Positions 37,206-45,101 of a stretch of 64,000 bases of DNA are shown here, piece after piece. The position numbers and the translations under genes are program-made. Source of the stretch: Pseudomonas capsici. GTDB lineage: Bacteria > Pseudomonadota > Gammaproteobacteria > Pseudomonadales > Pseudomonadaceae. The DNA lies in contig NZ_JAFGZD010000002.1 in NCBI RefSeq assembly GCF_017165765.1, forward strand, positions 310,001-374,000, given 5' to 3'. Below the pieces are notes generated by a model. That model was not told where the DNA came from, did not search any database, and saw only the letters and a program-made list of their open reading frames with translations. Position 1 is the stretch's first letter, and each line of letters starts with the position of its first letter.

Positions 37206-37385
37206 ATGAAGACTAACATAAAGAAAAAACATTCGCCAAAAATTGGAGTGGCTCTAGCCATTGTAATGGGACTCGCATTCAGCGGTACTGCAAGTGCCTG
37301 GACATTTGAAAATGGCTGGAGCTGCCAGAATAAGTGGTATCAGATGGGGCTTATTGAGCTGATTGCTTGTGGTGGTGGAGGCTAG
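37206..37385 (+). CDS. 59-residue secreted peptide precursor, bacteriocin/pheromone-like
   Basis: The ATG at 37206 has GGAG 5 bases upstream. The first 31 residues form a signal peptide: basic start (MKTNIKKKHSPK), hydrophobic core (IGVALAIVMGLAFSG) and an AxA site (TASA). The predicted mature peptide is 28 residues, starts WTFENGWSCQNKWYQ, contains three Trp and two Cys 15 residues apart, and ends CGGGG. One disulfide or modification of Cys and Trp is possible. I recognise no family. Base composition is AT-richer than the neighbours. It is divergent from the Imm11/permease operon and shares its palindrome, so the two are probably coregulated. Confidence 0.6.
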   Translation: MKTNIKKKHSPKIGVALAIVMGLAFSGTASAWTFENGWSCQNKWYQMGLIELIACGGGG

Positions 37386-37725
37386 GGTTAAACAAGTTTG
37401 AACGGCTTTCGTTCGCCGGCTCTGGACCGGATCAAGACCGGTGACGACCATGAGTTTAAGGATACCCAGGACCGTGTACGCAGGTTTGCTGAGTCGGCCT
37501 GGGCATCATGAATACATGGGCGCTAGCTATGACACGAGTGGAGGGCGTCAGCAACTCACAGATCACTATCAGCAAACCGCGTCGGTTGAAGACTGCTTCG
37601 TTAATATGATCGCTAATGCTCAAGACATCGTCGGGGATTATTGCCTGCTCTTCCAGCAACAATGCGGAACGGGTGTTCACCGCATTTTGTACCGGTAGTC
37701 AGTGGATTTCGCTGGACTGAAGAAG
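37386..37725. other. intergenic stretch without a convincing gene
   Basis: Two overlapping open frames on opposite strands (37450-37698 plus, 37456-37680 minus) lack ribosome sites and family resemblance. The minus frame (SALLLEEQAIIPDDVLSIS...) looks a little more protein-like and could be a gene fragment. A small GAACG-GCTTT-CGTTC hairpin at 37400-37414 follows the peptide gene by 15 bp. Confidence 0.4.
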
Positions 37726-37799
37726 TGGAGCGGGTAGAGGGAATCGAACCCTCAACTAAAGCTTGGGAAGCTTTCGTTTTGCCACTAAACTATACCCGC
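37726..37799 (-). tRNA. tRNA-Gly (anticodon CCC)
   Basis: The minus strand folds into a full cloverleaf: acceptor GCGGGTA/TACCCGC, D-arm with GTTTAGTGGCAAAAC, anticodon stem AAAGC/GCTTT with loop TTCCCAA (anticodon CCC), T-arm GAGGG-TTCGATT-CCCTC, discriminator T and encoded CCA. It closely resembles E. coli glyU. It borders the unusual 34-37.4 kb stretch, which lies on its 3' side, the side where islands commonly integrate. Confidence 0.95.
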
Positions 37800-37956
37800 T
37801 CAAAGCGGCTGACTTTTTACCAGATGGCTGTGCCGAATTAAAGCGCTATTTCAACCAGCCGCGCTTTCAAGCTGTATTTCGCCCAGGAATACCATTCGCC
37901 ACATGCTGCTTTCCATGCGCTGGCGAATGGTTCCTCGGCTCTGTCGAGCGCCGGGC

Positions 37957-38838
37957 TCATAAGGCGAATGCATGGTGCTGAGCCTGGTTGTAGGCGTGGC
38001 GAACCGGTTCTGCGGCGGGTTGCAGGAAACTCAGCAACGCCCGTTTTGAATCGCGGCAAGCGGCTTTGTGTTCCATGTCCAGAAAATGCCCTGCGGCTTC
38101 GATGGTGCTGAAGCTGCAGTTCTGCACGTATTTGGCGAAGAGCACCGCGTCATCCGCTGCGGTGTATTCGTCCCAGGCACCGTTCATGAACAGCACGGGT
38201 ACGTTGATGTTTTTCGCAGCAGTCAGGTAGTTGCTCGGGTCGAGTTCCAGCACCTGGCTGATGTGATAGTGCATCTGGTCGTATTCGTGCAGGTCCAGGC
38301 TGCTGACATGCCGATAGTTGAAGCGTTTGAACAGCGATGGCAGGTGTTTGCCGATGGTGTTGTTGATCAGGTGGCCCACTTCATAGCGGTTGTGGTCGCC
38401 CAGATGTTTCACGCCGCGGTTCAGGTAGTCGCGCATGTGTTCGTTGAGGATCGGCGAGAACGAACTGATGACGGCGCTCTCGATGCGTTTTGGCCGGTGT
38501 GACAAGGCGACCATGGCCGCGGCTCCGCCCCATGAAAACGACATGACGTGTTCTGCGTTGAAGTGGTCGATCAGCTCCAGCAGGATATGGCCTTCCATTT
38601 CCCGGGTCAGAGGCTTGTCGTGCCGGTTGTGTGGCTTGGATTTACCGGCATAGGGTTGATCGTAAAGCACCACGTTGAACTGTGGATAAAGGTTGCGAAC
38701 TGTCTGGGCAAAGGAAGCAGTGGTGGCCAGTGAGCCGTTCACCATGACGATGGTTTTTTCCGCGGCGTCGGCGCGGTAGAACTCCGTGTAAACCCGAAAC
38801 TGTCCTTGTATATCAAGCACGGCGATTTCTGGCCTCAT
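37957..38838 (-). CDS. rhlA: RhlA: HAA synthase (3-(3-hydroxyalkanoyloxy)alkanoate)
   Basis: The 293-residue alpha/beta-hydrolase-fold protein matches RhlA of P. aeruginosa along its length: VMVNGSLATTASFAQTVRNL, FNVVLYDQPYAGKS, nucleophile elbow SFSWGGAAA (S102), MNGAWDEYTAADDA and the His in AAGHFLDME. RhlA condenses two 3-hydroxyacyl units from fatty-acid synthesis or beta-oxidation into HAA, a surfactant that supports swarming. No rhlB rhamnosyltransferase follows, as in P. syringae, so HAA rather than rhamnolipid is expected. AGGAG lies 8 bases before the ATG. It is a single-gene unit with a tRNA gene downstream. Confidence 0.9.
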   Translation of the reverse strand: MRPEIAVLDIQGQFRVYTEFYRADAAEKTIVMVNGSLATTASFAQTVRNLYPQFNVVLYDQPYAGKSKPHNRHDKPLTREMEGHILLELIDHFNAEHVMSFSWGGAAAMVALSHRPKRIESAVISSFSPILNEHMRDYLNRGVKHLGDHNRYEVGHLINNTIGKHLPSLFKRFNYRHVSSLDLHEYDQMHYHISQVLELDPSNYLTAAKNINVPVLFMNGAWDEYTAADDAVLFAKYVQNCSFSTIEAAGHFLDMEHKAACRDSKRALLSFLQPAAEPVRHAYNQAQHHAFAL

Positions 38839-39145
38839 ATGTATGTCTCCTGACTTACAGATATGCGTATGCGCTGGCGCAAATAAAAAAATGCACGGTT
38901 TGGTGACAGGTAGGCATTAGCCTTGAAGGCCCATGTCGATCCTAACGATCTGTTCGACAGGTATTGTTATTGGCGGGCAATTTGTCGTGAACCCGAGGGC
39001 TCGGTACGGCAAAAGGTTTCTTAGAATGCGTTGCTGACTTGCCAGTCACATGTGGACTGACGATTGGATTCAAGCAGGCGATCCGGGAACCCGCAAGTCC
39101 CGTTCGTAATTGATTTGGTCGTTCCGCCGAATGGTCGTGACTTTT
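38839..39145. other. control region upstream of rhlA, no gene
   Basis: The 307 bp between rsuA end and rhlA start presumably carries the rhlA promoter. A small palindrome-like CTGTTCGACAG at 38949 is visible. I see no sigma-54 or lux-box match and no coding frame. Confidence 0.4.
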
Positions 39146-39838
39146 TCAGATCGACTGAATTTGTTCGCGGCTCAGTGCCCGATAGCTGCCGGGCTCTAGC
39201 TCGGGGGCCAGGGCCAGAGGCCCCATGCTTTCTCGATGCAGAATCAATACTTTATTGTCGAAATGACCGAACATCCGTTTTACCTGATGGTAACGGCCTT
39301 CCACGATGCTGAGTCTTGCACTGCGAGGTCCGAGCAGGGTCAGAGTGGCAGGTTGGGTGGTGATGTTCTCGTAGGCAAAGTAAAAACCCTCGGCGAATTT
39401 CGCTATGTACCGTTCGTCGATCAGTTGCTCTGTTTCGACGTAATACACTTTGGGCAGTTTTGTTTGCGGCTGAGTCAGTCGGCGGGACCATTGTCCGTCA
39501 TTGGTAATAAGCATCAGGCCGGTGGTATTGAAATCCAGTCGACCGGCGATATGCAGTTCATGTTTGTCAGGCTCATCCAGCAAGTCGAGTACGGTGGGAT
39601 GTTGTGCATCGACGGTTGCACTCACATAACCACGTGGTTTGTGCAGCATGAAATAACGCGCTGCCTTGCCTGCCTGCAATAACTCGCTGTCGAACTCCAC
39701 ACGGCTGAACTCGCGGACTTCATGATGCGGATCGCCAGTCACCTGGCCGTCAACTTTGACTCGCCCGCTGGCTAGCGCCAGACGTACGTGCTGGCGATTG
39801 AAACGGGGCAGGTTGCTGAGGAAGCGATCAAGACGCAT
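39146..39838 (-). CDS. rsuA: 16S rRNA pseudouridine(516) synthase RsuA-type
   Basis: The 230-residue enzyme has an N-terminal S4 RNA-binding domain (MRLDRFLSNLPRFNRQHVRLALASGRVKVDG) and the RsuA/RluB catalytic domain. The catalytic Asp is in IAGRLDFNTTGLMLITNDG; YVETEQ and LSIVEGRYHQVKRMFGH are further conserved blocks. It isomerises U516 of 16S rRNA during small-subunit assembly. The ATG at 39838 is used; an upstream extension of 32 basic residues is artefactual. It follows a CWC-domain gene after 41 bp. Confidence 0.9.
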   Translation of the reverse strand: MRLDRFLSNLPRFNRQHVRLALASGRVKVDGQVTGDPHHEVREFSRVEFDSELLQAGKAARYFMLHKPRGYVSATVDAQHPTVLDLLDEPDKHELHIAGRLDFNTTGLMLITNDGQWSRRLTQPQTKLPKVYYVETEQLIDERYIAKFAEGFYFAYENITTQPATLTLLGPRSARLSIVEGRYHQVKRMFGHFDNKVLILHRESMGPLALAPELEPGSYRALSREQIQSI

Positions 39839-39879
39839 GACGAGCAGAGGGCGATGGACAAGGAGAGCGCATGGTACGC

Positions 39880-40110
39880 CTATCGTAGCGGTTTGGCCTG
39901 CAGGCTGTCTGCGACGCCTGCGCAGCGCGGGCACAGACAGGCCCGATTGCGCAGCTCTGCGGGCAGGGCTTCAAGCACGCCCGGGTCGATGCTTTGCGAA
40001 AAGCACCAGCACGCCTGATCGACCGTGCGCGGGTCGGCCAGTGTGCAGGAGTTGCTCATGCCGCACACCGGGCACAGGCTGGAGTCGGGTTCTGTCGCTG
40101 TTGTGTTCAT
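39880..40110 (-). CDS. cysteine-rich CWC-family protein
   Basis: The 76-residue protein has the CWC signature: CPVCGMSNSC near the N-terminus, then ACWCFSQSI, and CLCPRCAG at the end, a total of eight Cys that could bind zinc. Its start overlaps the stop of the upstream diguanylate cyclase by 4 bp (ATGA), so it is coupled to it; rsuA follows. Function of the family is unknown. It is cytoplasmic, with no signal peptide. Confidence 0.8.
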   Translation of the reverse strand: MNTTATEPDSSLCPVCGMSNSCTLADPRTVDQACWCFSQSIDPGVLEALPAELRNRACLCPRCAGVADSLQAKPLR

Positions 40111-41588
40111 GCTGGGATCGGCTTCTCGATACAGACTTGATTGCGACCGTTGAGCTTGGCGCGATAAAGGGCCAGGTCGGCACGGGCGATCAGGCTTTGC
40201 AGGGTATCATCGCTTTGCAGTTCGGCCAGCCCGACGCTGACCGTAATCTGCAACGGCATGCCGGAAAAGATATACACATGCTGCTCGGCCAGTTCACGGA
40301 TCTTTTCGGCAATCCGTTGGGCACCCTTGATGTCGCTGCCCTTGAGCAGAATGATGAACTCTTCGCCGCCCCAGCGGCAAATGATGTCTGACTGGCGCAG
40401 ACAGCTTTTAAGGTCATTGGCAAAACCGGCCAGTACTTCATCGCCTGCCAGATGGCCATGAGTGTCATTGAGCCGCTTGAAGCGATCCAGGTCCAGCAAC
40501 AGTGCGGTCAAGGGGATGGCTTCGCGCTGGGTATCCTTGAGGGTATTGACGGCCAGCAGGTTGAAGCCCCGGCGCGTGGGCAGGCCGGTCAGGCTGTCGA
40601 GGGTGGCATGGGCTTCAAGCTTGCGCTGGTAGCTGACGATGATTCGATGCAGGAGCAGCACAATGACCAGCGTCACGATCAGGCAGATGAACAGGTTCAG
40701 GTACAGCGAATGGCGAACATCGCTCAGGGCTGCTTCTTCCTGCTTGTCGACGATCAGGTACCACTCGAGTTCAGGGATGAAACGCACATTGAGAAAGTGC
40801 CCTTCGCCCCGATTGCGGTATTCAAAGGTGCCGCTGTGAGGGTGGGGCAGTTTGTCCTGCAGATCCTTCATGCTGGGCAGGTCTTGCAGTCGTTGACCGA
40901 TCGTGGCGCCTTGCGGTCCGCCCCCGGCTCCTGTCAGTACGATGCGTCCGAACGCGTCGACAAAGTAGATGTTGCGCTCATAGCGCTGTTGATAACGGTC
41001 GATGAGCCGGGTGACGGCATCAACCGTAAGGCCCACCCCGGCCACTCCGATAAACCGGTTGTTGTAGTCGAAGACTTTGTAGTTGATGAAAAAGGTCAGG
41101 TGGTCTTTGTTGGCCATGTCGGGATCAAAACTGATCTCATAAGGCACGTTCATATCCCGCACCCGGAAATACCAGGCATCGCGCGGCTCCAGGGGGCTGA
41201 CTTTTTTCAGAATGCCTTTGGCCTGGTAATAGGTATGAGTGGCATCGGAGATGAAGAAGGCGGTGTAAGTACCGTAATGCTCCATGACCTCCTTGAGGTA
41301 ACGGGTCATTTGTTCGGGATTGCGTTCTCCATCGACTACCCAGTCGCGCATGAAGGTGTCGCGCGACATCATCGAGGAAATTAGAGCGGGCCTTACCAGA
41401 TCCTTCTGGATTTCCGAATAGACCGTATCCGACGTCAATGGCAACTCAGTGTTGATAATACCTTCGCGAATGGATTCCCGTGATGCGTAATAGCTCAACA
41501 ACGTGGTTGCCAGAAAACCGCTTCCCATCAAAAGAACCAAGGTCATCAATAATGAACGGTGAGAGGTAATTGCAGACTGATGGGGCAT
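40107..41588 (-). CDS. diguanylate cyclase with CACHE sensor domain
   Basis: The ~493-residue membrane protein has helix 1 (LLMTLVLLMGSGFLATTLL), a periplasmic double-CACHE domain (MMSRDTFMRDWVVDGERN; FFINYKVFDYNNRFIGVAGVGL), helix 2 (YLNLFICLIVTLVIVLLL) and a C-terminal GGDEF domain with GGEEF at 407-411 and I-site RQSD just before. DLDRFKRLNDTHGH is intact, so it should be an active, feedback-inhibited enzyme. Start at 41588 (MPHQSAITSH) is preferred to 41627, though both ribosome sites are poor. It is the first gene of a unit with the CWC protein and rsuA. Confidence 0.85.
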   Translation of the reverse strand: MPHQSAITSHRSLLMTLVLLMGSGFLATTLLSYYASRESIREGIINTELPLTSDTVYSEIQKDLVRPALISSMMSRDTFMRDWVVDGERNPEQMTRYLKEVMEHYGTYTAFFISDATHTYYQAKGILKKVSPLEPRDAWYFRVRDMNVPYEISFDPDMANKDHLTFFINYKVFDYNNRFIGVAGVGLTVDAVTRLIDRYQQRYERNIYFVDAFGRIVLTGAGGGPQGATIGQRLQDLPSMKDLQDKLPHPHSGTFEYRNRGEGHFLNVRFIPELEWYLIVDKQEEAALSDVRHSLYLNLFICLIVTLVIVLLLHRIIVSYQRKLEAHATLDSLTGLPTRRGFNLLAVNTLKDTQREAIPLTALLLDLDRFKRLNDTHGHLAGDEVLAGFANDLKSCLRQSDIICRWGGEEFIILLKGSDIKGAQRIAEKIRELAEQHVYIFSGMPLQITVSVGLAELQSDDTLQSLIARADLALYRAKLNGRNQVCIEKPIPA

Positions 41589-41690
41589 GAAAAATCCGCT
41601 TTCTTGAATATCCTTGAGAGTTTGCATATTAGATGAATCATGGATTCATTAATAACAGGATATATAAAGCAAGTCTCTGGCCACTTTCAG

Positions 41691-44600
41691 TCAGGGGCTG
41701 TTCATAAGTGACGGGGCCAGATAGGCCGGGCTTCTGCGCAGAAAGGCGTCAATCGCGGAACATCGACAGTGCACCAAAAGAATCCGGTCATAATGAATGC
41801 CCTGTGCCGATAATGTCTTGAACAGATCATCCAGCGTGGGGGCGGACATTGCAAAACGGTTACGCACCGTCAATACATCCATCGGCGTGGATGGGAGTTG
41901 GCCTTTGAGTGACGAGACATTTGAGTTGCGCACAATATTGGCAATGTCCTGATAGCTTTCATCGGCTACCGTCTGGAACTTGGATAATGTGTAATTCTTC
42001 AATCTGCCTTGAATCGATGTGCCTGCCATGAGTTTGTCGGTTATCACCAGAGAGGGTAATGAGGAGGGAGGTATTGCCAGGGTATTGCCCTGGGTATTGG
42101 ATATGGCGAACGGGCTGACTTTTCTGCTGACGATGCGGTGCAGCTTCGGATCGGCAAGCAGATAACCATGGGGGGCATAAGTGTGTATTTCTGTGCCGTT
42201 GGGGATCTGGACTGTTGAACTCCACGGCAGGTGATGGCCGTGGGTACTGACTACCAGCGTTCGGGCCTGGCCTTTGCTGGATGTCCAGAGTAGAAACTTG
42301 CGTCCGAGTTTCCATACGTGAATGGGCAGGTTGCCATAGACGGGATGGCCTGGCACGGTCCAGACCTTGAGTCTGCTGTCGGTGTGAAAGAACTTCTCCA
42401 CCCGGGTTTGTCGCGGTTGCATGGAGCGTCCGAACAGTGAGACCGGATTGAAAGGGCGCGCTGCAGTGGCACGTTGTGTGCGGACGATACCTTTTACCGG
42501 TGTCACGACCTTCTTGAGAGCTCCCAGCAGCCTGGGTGTATAAGGGGCAAGAGTGAACAACCCCAATGACAGGGCCGACAGAATGGCCTGCTTCTTTTCT
42601 TCGCGACTACCGCCGGGCTGATTGGCTGCGATGGCATTGAGGGACGTAATACCGATATCCAGGGCCAGCATGGCAATGAATGCTGGTGTCAGCAGCAAGG
42701 ACATGGGAGCCAGTACCCATTGCAGATGGCTCAGACGCTGGGTCCAGTAGCGCAGTGAAATCTGGGTCGAGGTCACGATCTGCTGTCGGGCTTCCTCCAG
42801 AGTGTTCTGTTTCAGCGTCTGGCGCATGAAAGTGAACGGCGAGCCCGGCAGCAGGTTTCGGTGTAACGAGTGATTCAGTGCCTTGCGTGTATCGGGGTTG
42901 TATATCACGTCTGTCCACGGACGCAGTATCGACGCAGGAGGGGCTGGTGCCTGGACGCCGCCCCATAGCCTGAACAGATAGTTCAGGCGTTCCTGATTGC
43001 GTCCCGGTACGTAGTTCAGCACGGCGGTACGCCACTTTTCGTCCCGGGTGGCTTGCTTGAGGTATGCCTGAAGTGCCTCCTCGTCCCTGCACTCCATGAA
43101 CGCCTTGGGCAATCCCGCCTGATACAGCACTTTGTGCGGTTTGTAGGGCGTTTCAAGTACCAGCAGGCTGGCGCAATACTGATGTTCGATACCTTCCACG
43201 AAGCTGCCCTGCACATCAAAGCCCAGGGTGAGCCATCGTACGCCCGGGCCCGCCAATGACTCTACGATGCGGTCGAAGCCGCTGCGCAGCAGGCTGCCCT
43301 GTTTGAGGCAGATGATGGCCTGGTTGATGAACTGGCTCTGAAACGTCTGCTCGATCCTGTCTGCCTGTTGCTCCCAGAACTCATCGAGACGTCGTGACAT
43401 CAGTTGCAGAAAGTCGATGGCTTTTATCTTTTCTTCGATGGCCTGGGCGCTGACTGCAAGCTCCTTGTCGTCTGACCAGACGCCTTCGCCGGTCGGGTCC
43501 AGATAAACCACCGTGCGACCGCCATGGTCGATATAACCTGCCGGGTACTGCACCCGATAATTGTTCATCAGGGCTTCGCTGAGGCTGACGGGTTTCTCGT
43601 CGGGCACATGTACATGAACGATGGGACGCATGATGCTGCCCAGCGGAGTTGTCGAATGCCCGCGGCGATAGGCAATGAATACATGGTCAGGATTCAGCGC
43701 CACCCCATGCAGAGAACGAATGGCTTCACCCATGAGCTGTGCCGAGATTTTCAGTGGCGCTGGGATTTGCCCGAGAACCGGTGCCTGTGTCTGCCAGAGG
43801 TCCACCGCACCCGCGAGGGTCAGGCCGCGGGCAATGGGCTTGAGCAGGTCGATATCGTGGAGCTCGTCCACGTTTTCCAGCAGATCGAGTGCGAATCTTT
43901 TCTGTGCATCTGTCAGACAGGTGAATGCATCACCCTGAATCACCACCGACTTGATGGCGAGTGGCGCGTTTTCACTGGCGATGTGCTGGTTCAGCCAGAG
44001 TCGGTGCTGTACGGAGGCATTAAGGGTGTCGAGCAGCTTCTGGGTGATCTGACCTGGATCGTCGCTGATGTATTCGCTGATGGCGGCTCCATGGCCCAGC
44101 AGATGAATGAAGCAATGCGAGGTGTTCAAAGACCGGACCTGAAAGATACCGGGCACGGGTTGGCCGTTGATGGTGAGCATGTGGATCTGCGAGCCTTCTC
44201 CACGTGTGCTCTGTTCCAGTGAGCGGCTGTCGGTGGGGAAGTCCTTGAATCCCAGTGCATTCAGGGTCAGGTAATAGCAGTCGCGGCTGATCCTTTTTCG
44301 AGCGAACTTTTGGGCCAGAGCATCGAGAAAGGACAGTCTCGCCAATGATCGGTAGGTGGCTTCATGCTTGCTCCAGAAGCTATTGACTCTGCTGGTGTAG
44401 TCATCGATCCACGGGGCATTGATGATCAAGCCAAATAGCGTCCTCGAGCTCAGTGAGGGTGTATCGGGATCCACCAGAGCCTCGGTTATCGTGCAGCTCA
44501 ACAGGTCCGACAGACGGGCTGCATCGCCAGCGATCAGAGCCAGTTCGGTCAGCGGAAGTCTGGCGCTGTAACGCTCGCGTCCGCGCTCATCGACCGAAGG

Positions 44601-45020
44601 CCGGGTTTCGGTCGTGAAGGTGATGTGCAGGTTGTCGGGATTCAGTTGCTTGCCGGTCTTTTGCTGCAGCAGGTTTTTCAATTGTTCGTGGATATACATC
44701 CGTCGTGGAGGCGGGCAGTCCATGTCCAGTTGCAGGGTTTTCAACAGCAGCACGGAGTCGGCAATCAGCTTGAAGCCCGGACTTTTCCTCAACCTTTTCA
44801 GGCGGCGTATGTCTTGTTGGTCCGGCTCGACCGAGGGTGTCGGTGGCGCGACGGGGGCATGCGGCGTGGTTTCGTGGGGCGAGTAATACAGCGGCCCAAG
44901 GGAAAACGCCCCCGAGCCATTGAGACTGTCTTTTCGTTCCGAGTCAGGCCCTGGCAACAGGTTGAAGTCGGGGTGTTCCAGACCGGAGGTAATAGAGGGG
45001 GATTTCCAGAGATCATCCAT
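41691..45020 (-). CDS. giant DUF6543 (dermonecrotic-toxin-like) protein with Stv-like C-terminus
   Basis: The 1109-residue protein has no signal peptide. The N-terminal 120 residues are Pro-rich and disordered. The large middle (to ~760) matches the style of DUF6543 'dermonecrotic toxin domain' proteins of Pseudomonas (ARLSFLDALAQKFARKRIS; YIDHGGRTVVYLDPTGEG). A hydrophobic pair at ~770-840 could be membrane-active. The last ~190 residues (VVSTHGHHLPW...YAPHGYLLADP...ILLVHCRCS) resemble the putative Stv adhesin/toxin domain found at polymorphic-toxin ends. It is monocistronic with no adjacent immunity or chaperone gene, and delivery is unknown. Domain assignments are from motif memory. Confidence 0.65.
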   Translation of the reverse strand: MDDLWKSPSITSGLEHPDFNLLPGPDSERKDSLNGSGAFSLGPLYYSPHETTPHAPVAPPTPSVEPDQQDIRRLKRLRKSPGFKLIADSVLLLKTLQLDMDCPPPRRMYIHEQLKNLLQQKTGKQLNPDNLHITFTTETRPSVDERGRERYSARLPLTELALIAGDAARLSDLLSCTITEALVDPDTPSLSSRTLFGLIINAPWIDDYTSRVNSFWSKHEATYRSLARLSFLDALAQKFARKRISRDCYYLTLNALGFKDFPTDSRSLEQSTRGEGSQIHMLTINGQPVPGIFQVRSLNTSHCFIHLLGHGAAISEYISDDPGQITQKLLDTLNASVQHRLWLNQHIASENAPLAIKSVVIQGDAFTCLTDAQKRFALDLLENVDELHDIDLLKPIARGLTLAGAVDLWQTQAPVLGQIPAPLKISAQLMGEAIRSLHGVALNPDHVFIAYRRGHSTTPLGSIMRPIVHVHVPDEKPVSLSEALMNNYRVQYPAGYIDHGGRTVVYLDPTGEGVWSDDKELAVSAQAIEEKIKAIDFLQLMSRRLDEFWEQQADRIEQTFQSQFINQAIICLKQGSLLRSGFDRIVESLAGPGVRWLTLGFDVQGSFVEGIEHQYCASLLVLETPYKPHKVLYQAGLPKAFMECRDEEALQAYLKQATRDEKWRTAVLNYVPGRNQERLNYLFRLWGGVQAPAPPASILRPWTDVIYNPDTRKALNHSLHRNLLPGSPFTFMRQTLKQNTLEEARQQIVTSTQISLRYWTQRLSHLQWVLAPMSLLLTPAFIAMLALDIGITSLNAIAANQPGGSREEKKQAILSALSLGLFTLAPYTPRLLGALKKVVTPVKGIVRTQRATAARPFNPVSLFGRSMQPRQTRVEKFFHTDSRLKVWTVPGHPVYGNLPIHVWKLGRKFLLWTSSKGQARTLVVSTHGHHLPWSSTVQIPNGTEIHTYAPHGYLLADPKLHRIVSRKVSPFAISNTQGNTLAIPPSSLPSLVITDKLMAGTSIQGRLKNYTLSKFQTVADESYQDIANIVRNSNVSSLKGQLPSTPMDVLTVRNRFAMSAPTLDDLFKTLSAQGIHYDRILLVHCRCSAIDAFLRRSPAYLAPSLMNSP

Positions 45021-45101
45021 GACAGTGACATAGTTAACGAAGTGAATGGTCGCTGACTATGTCACTGCCAATGCTGCGCAATTGCCTATCTATTTATGGA
45101 T

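Noticed and set aside
37450..37698. 82-85 residue plus-strand ORF after the peptide gene
   Set aside because: No ribosome site, overlaps an equally long minus-strand frame, no recognisable features.
33946..37799. Integrative island with att direct repeats at tRNA-Gly
   Set aside because: No integrase gene and no second copy of the tRNA 3' end (AGGGTTCGATTCCCTCTACC) was found in the window; only a weaker accessory-region claim is kept.
38839..39145. Lux-box or sigma-54 element for rhlA
   Set aside because: Short palindromes such as CTGTTCGACAG are present but match neither consensus.
41589..45101. HrpL (hrp) box upstream of the DUF6543 gene
   Set aside because: No GGAACC-N15/16-CCAC pattern was seen near 45021-45101, so type III coregulation is not claimed.
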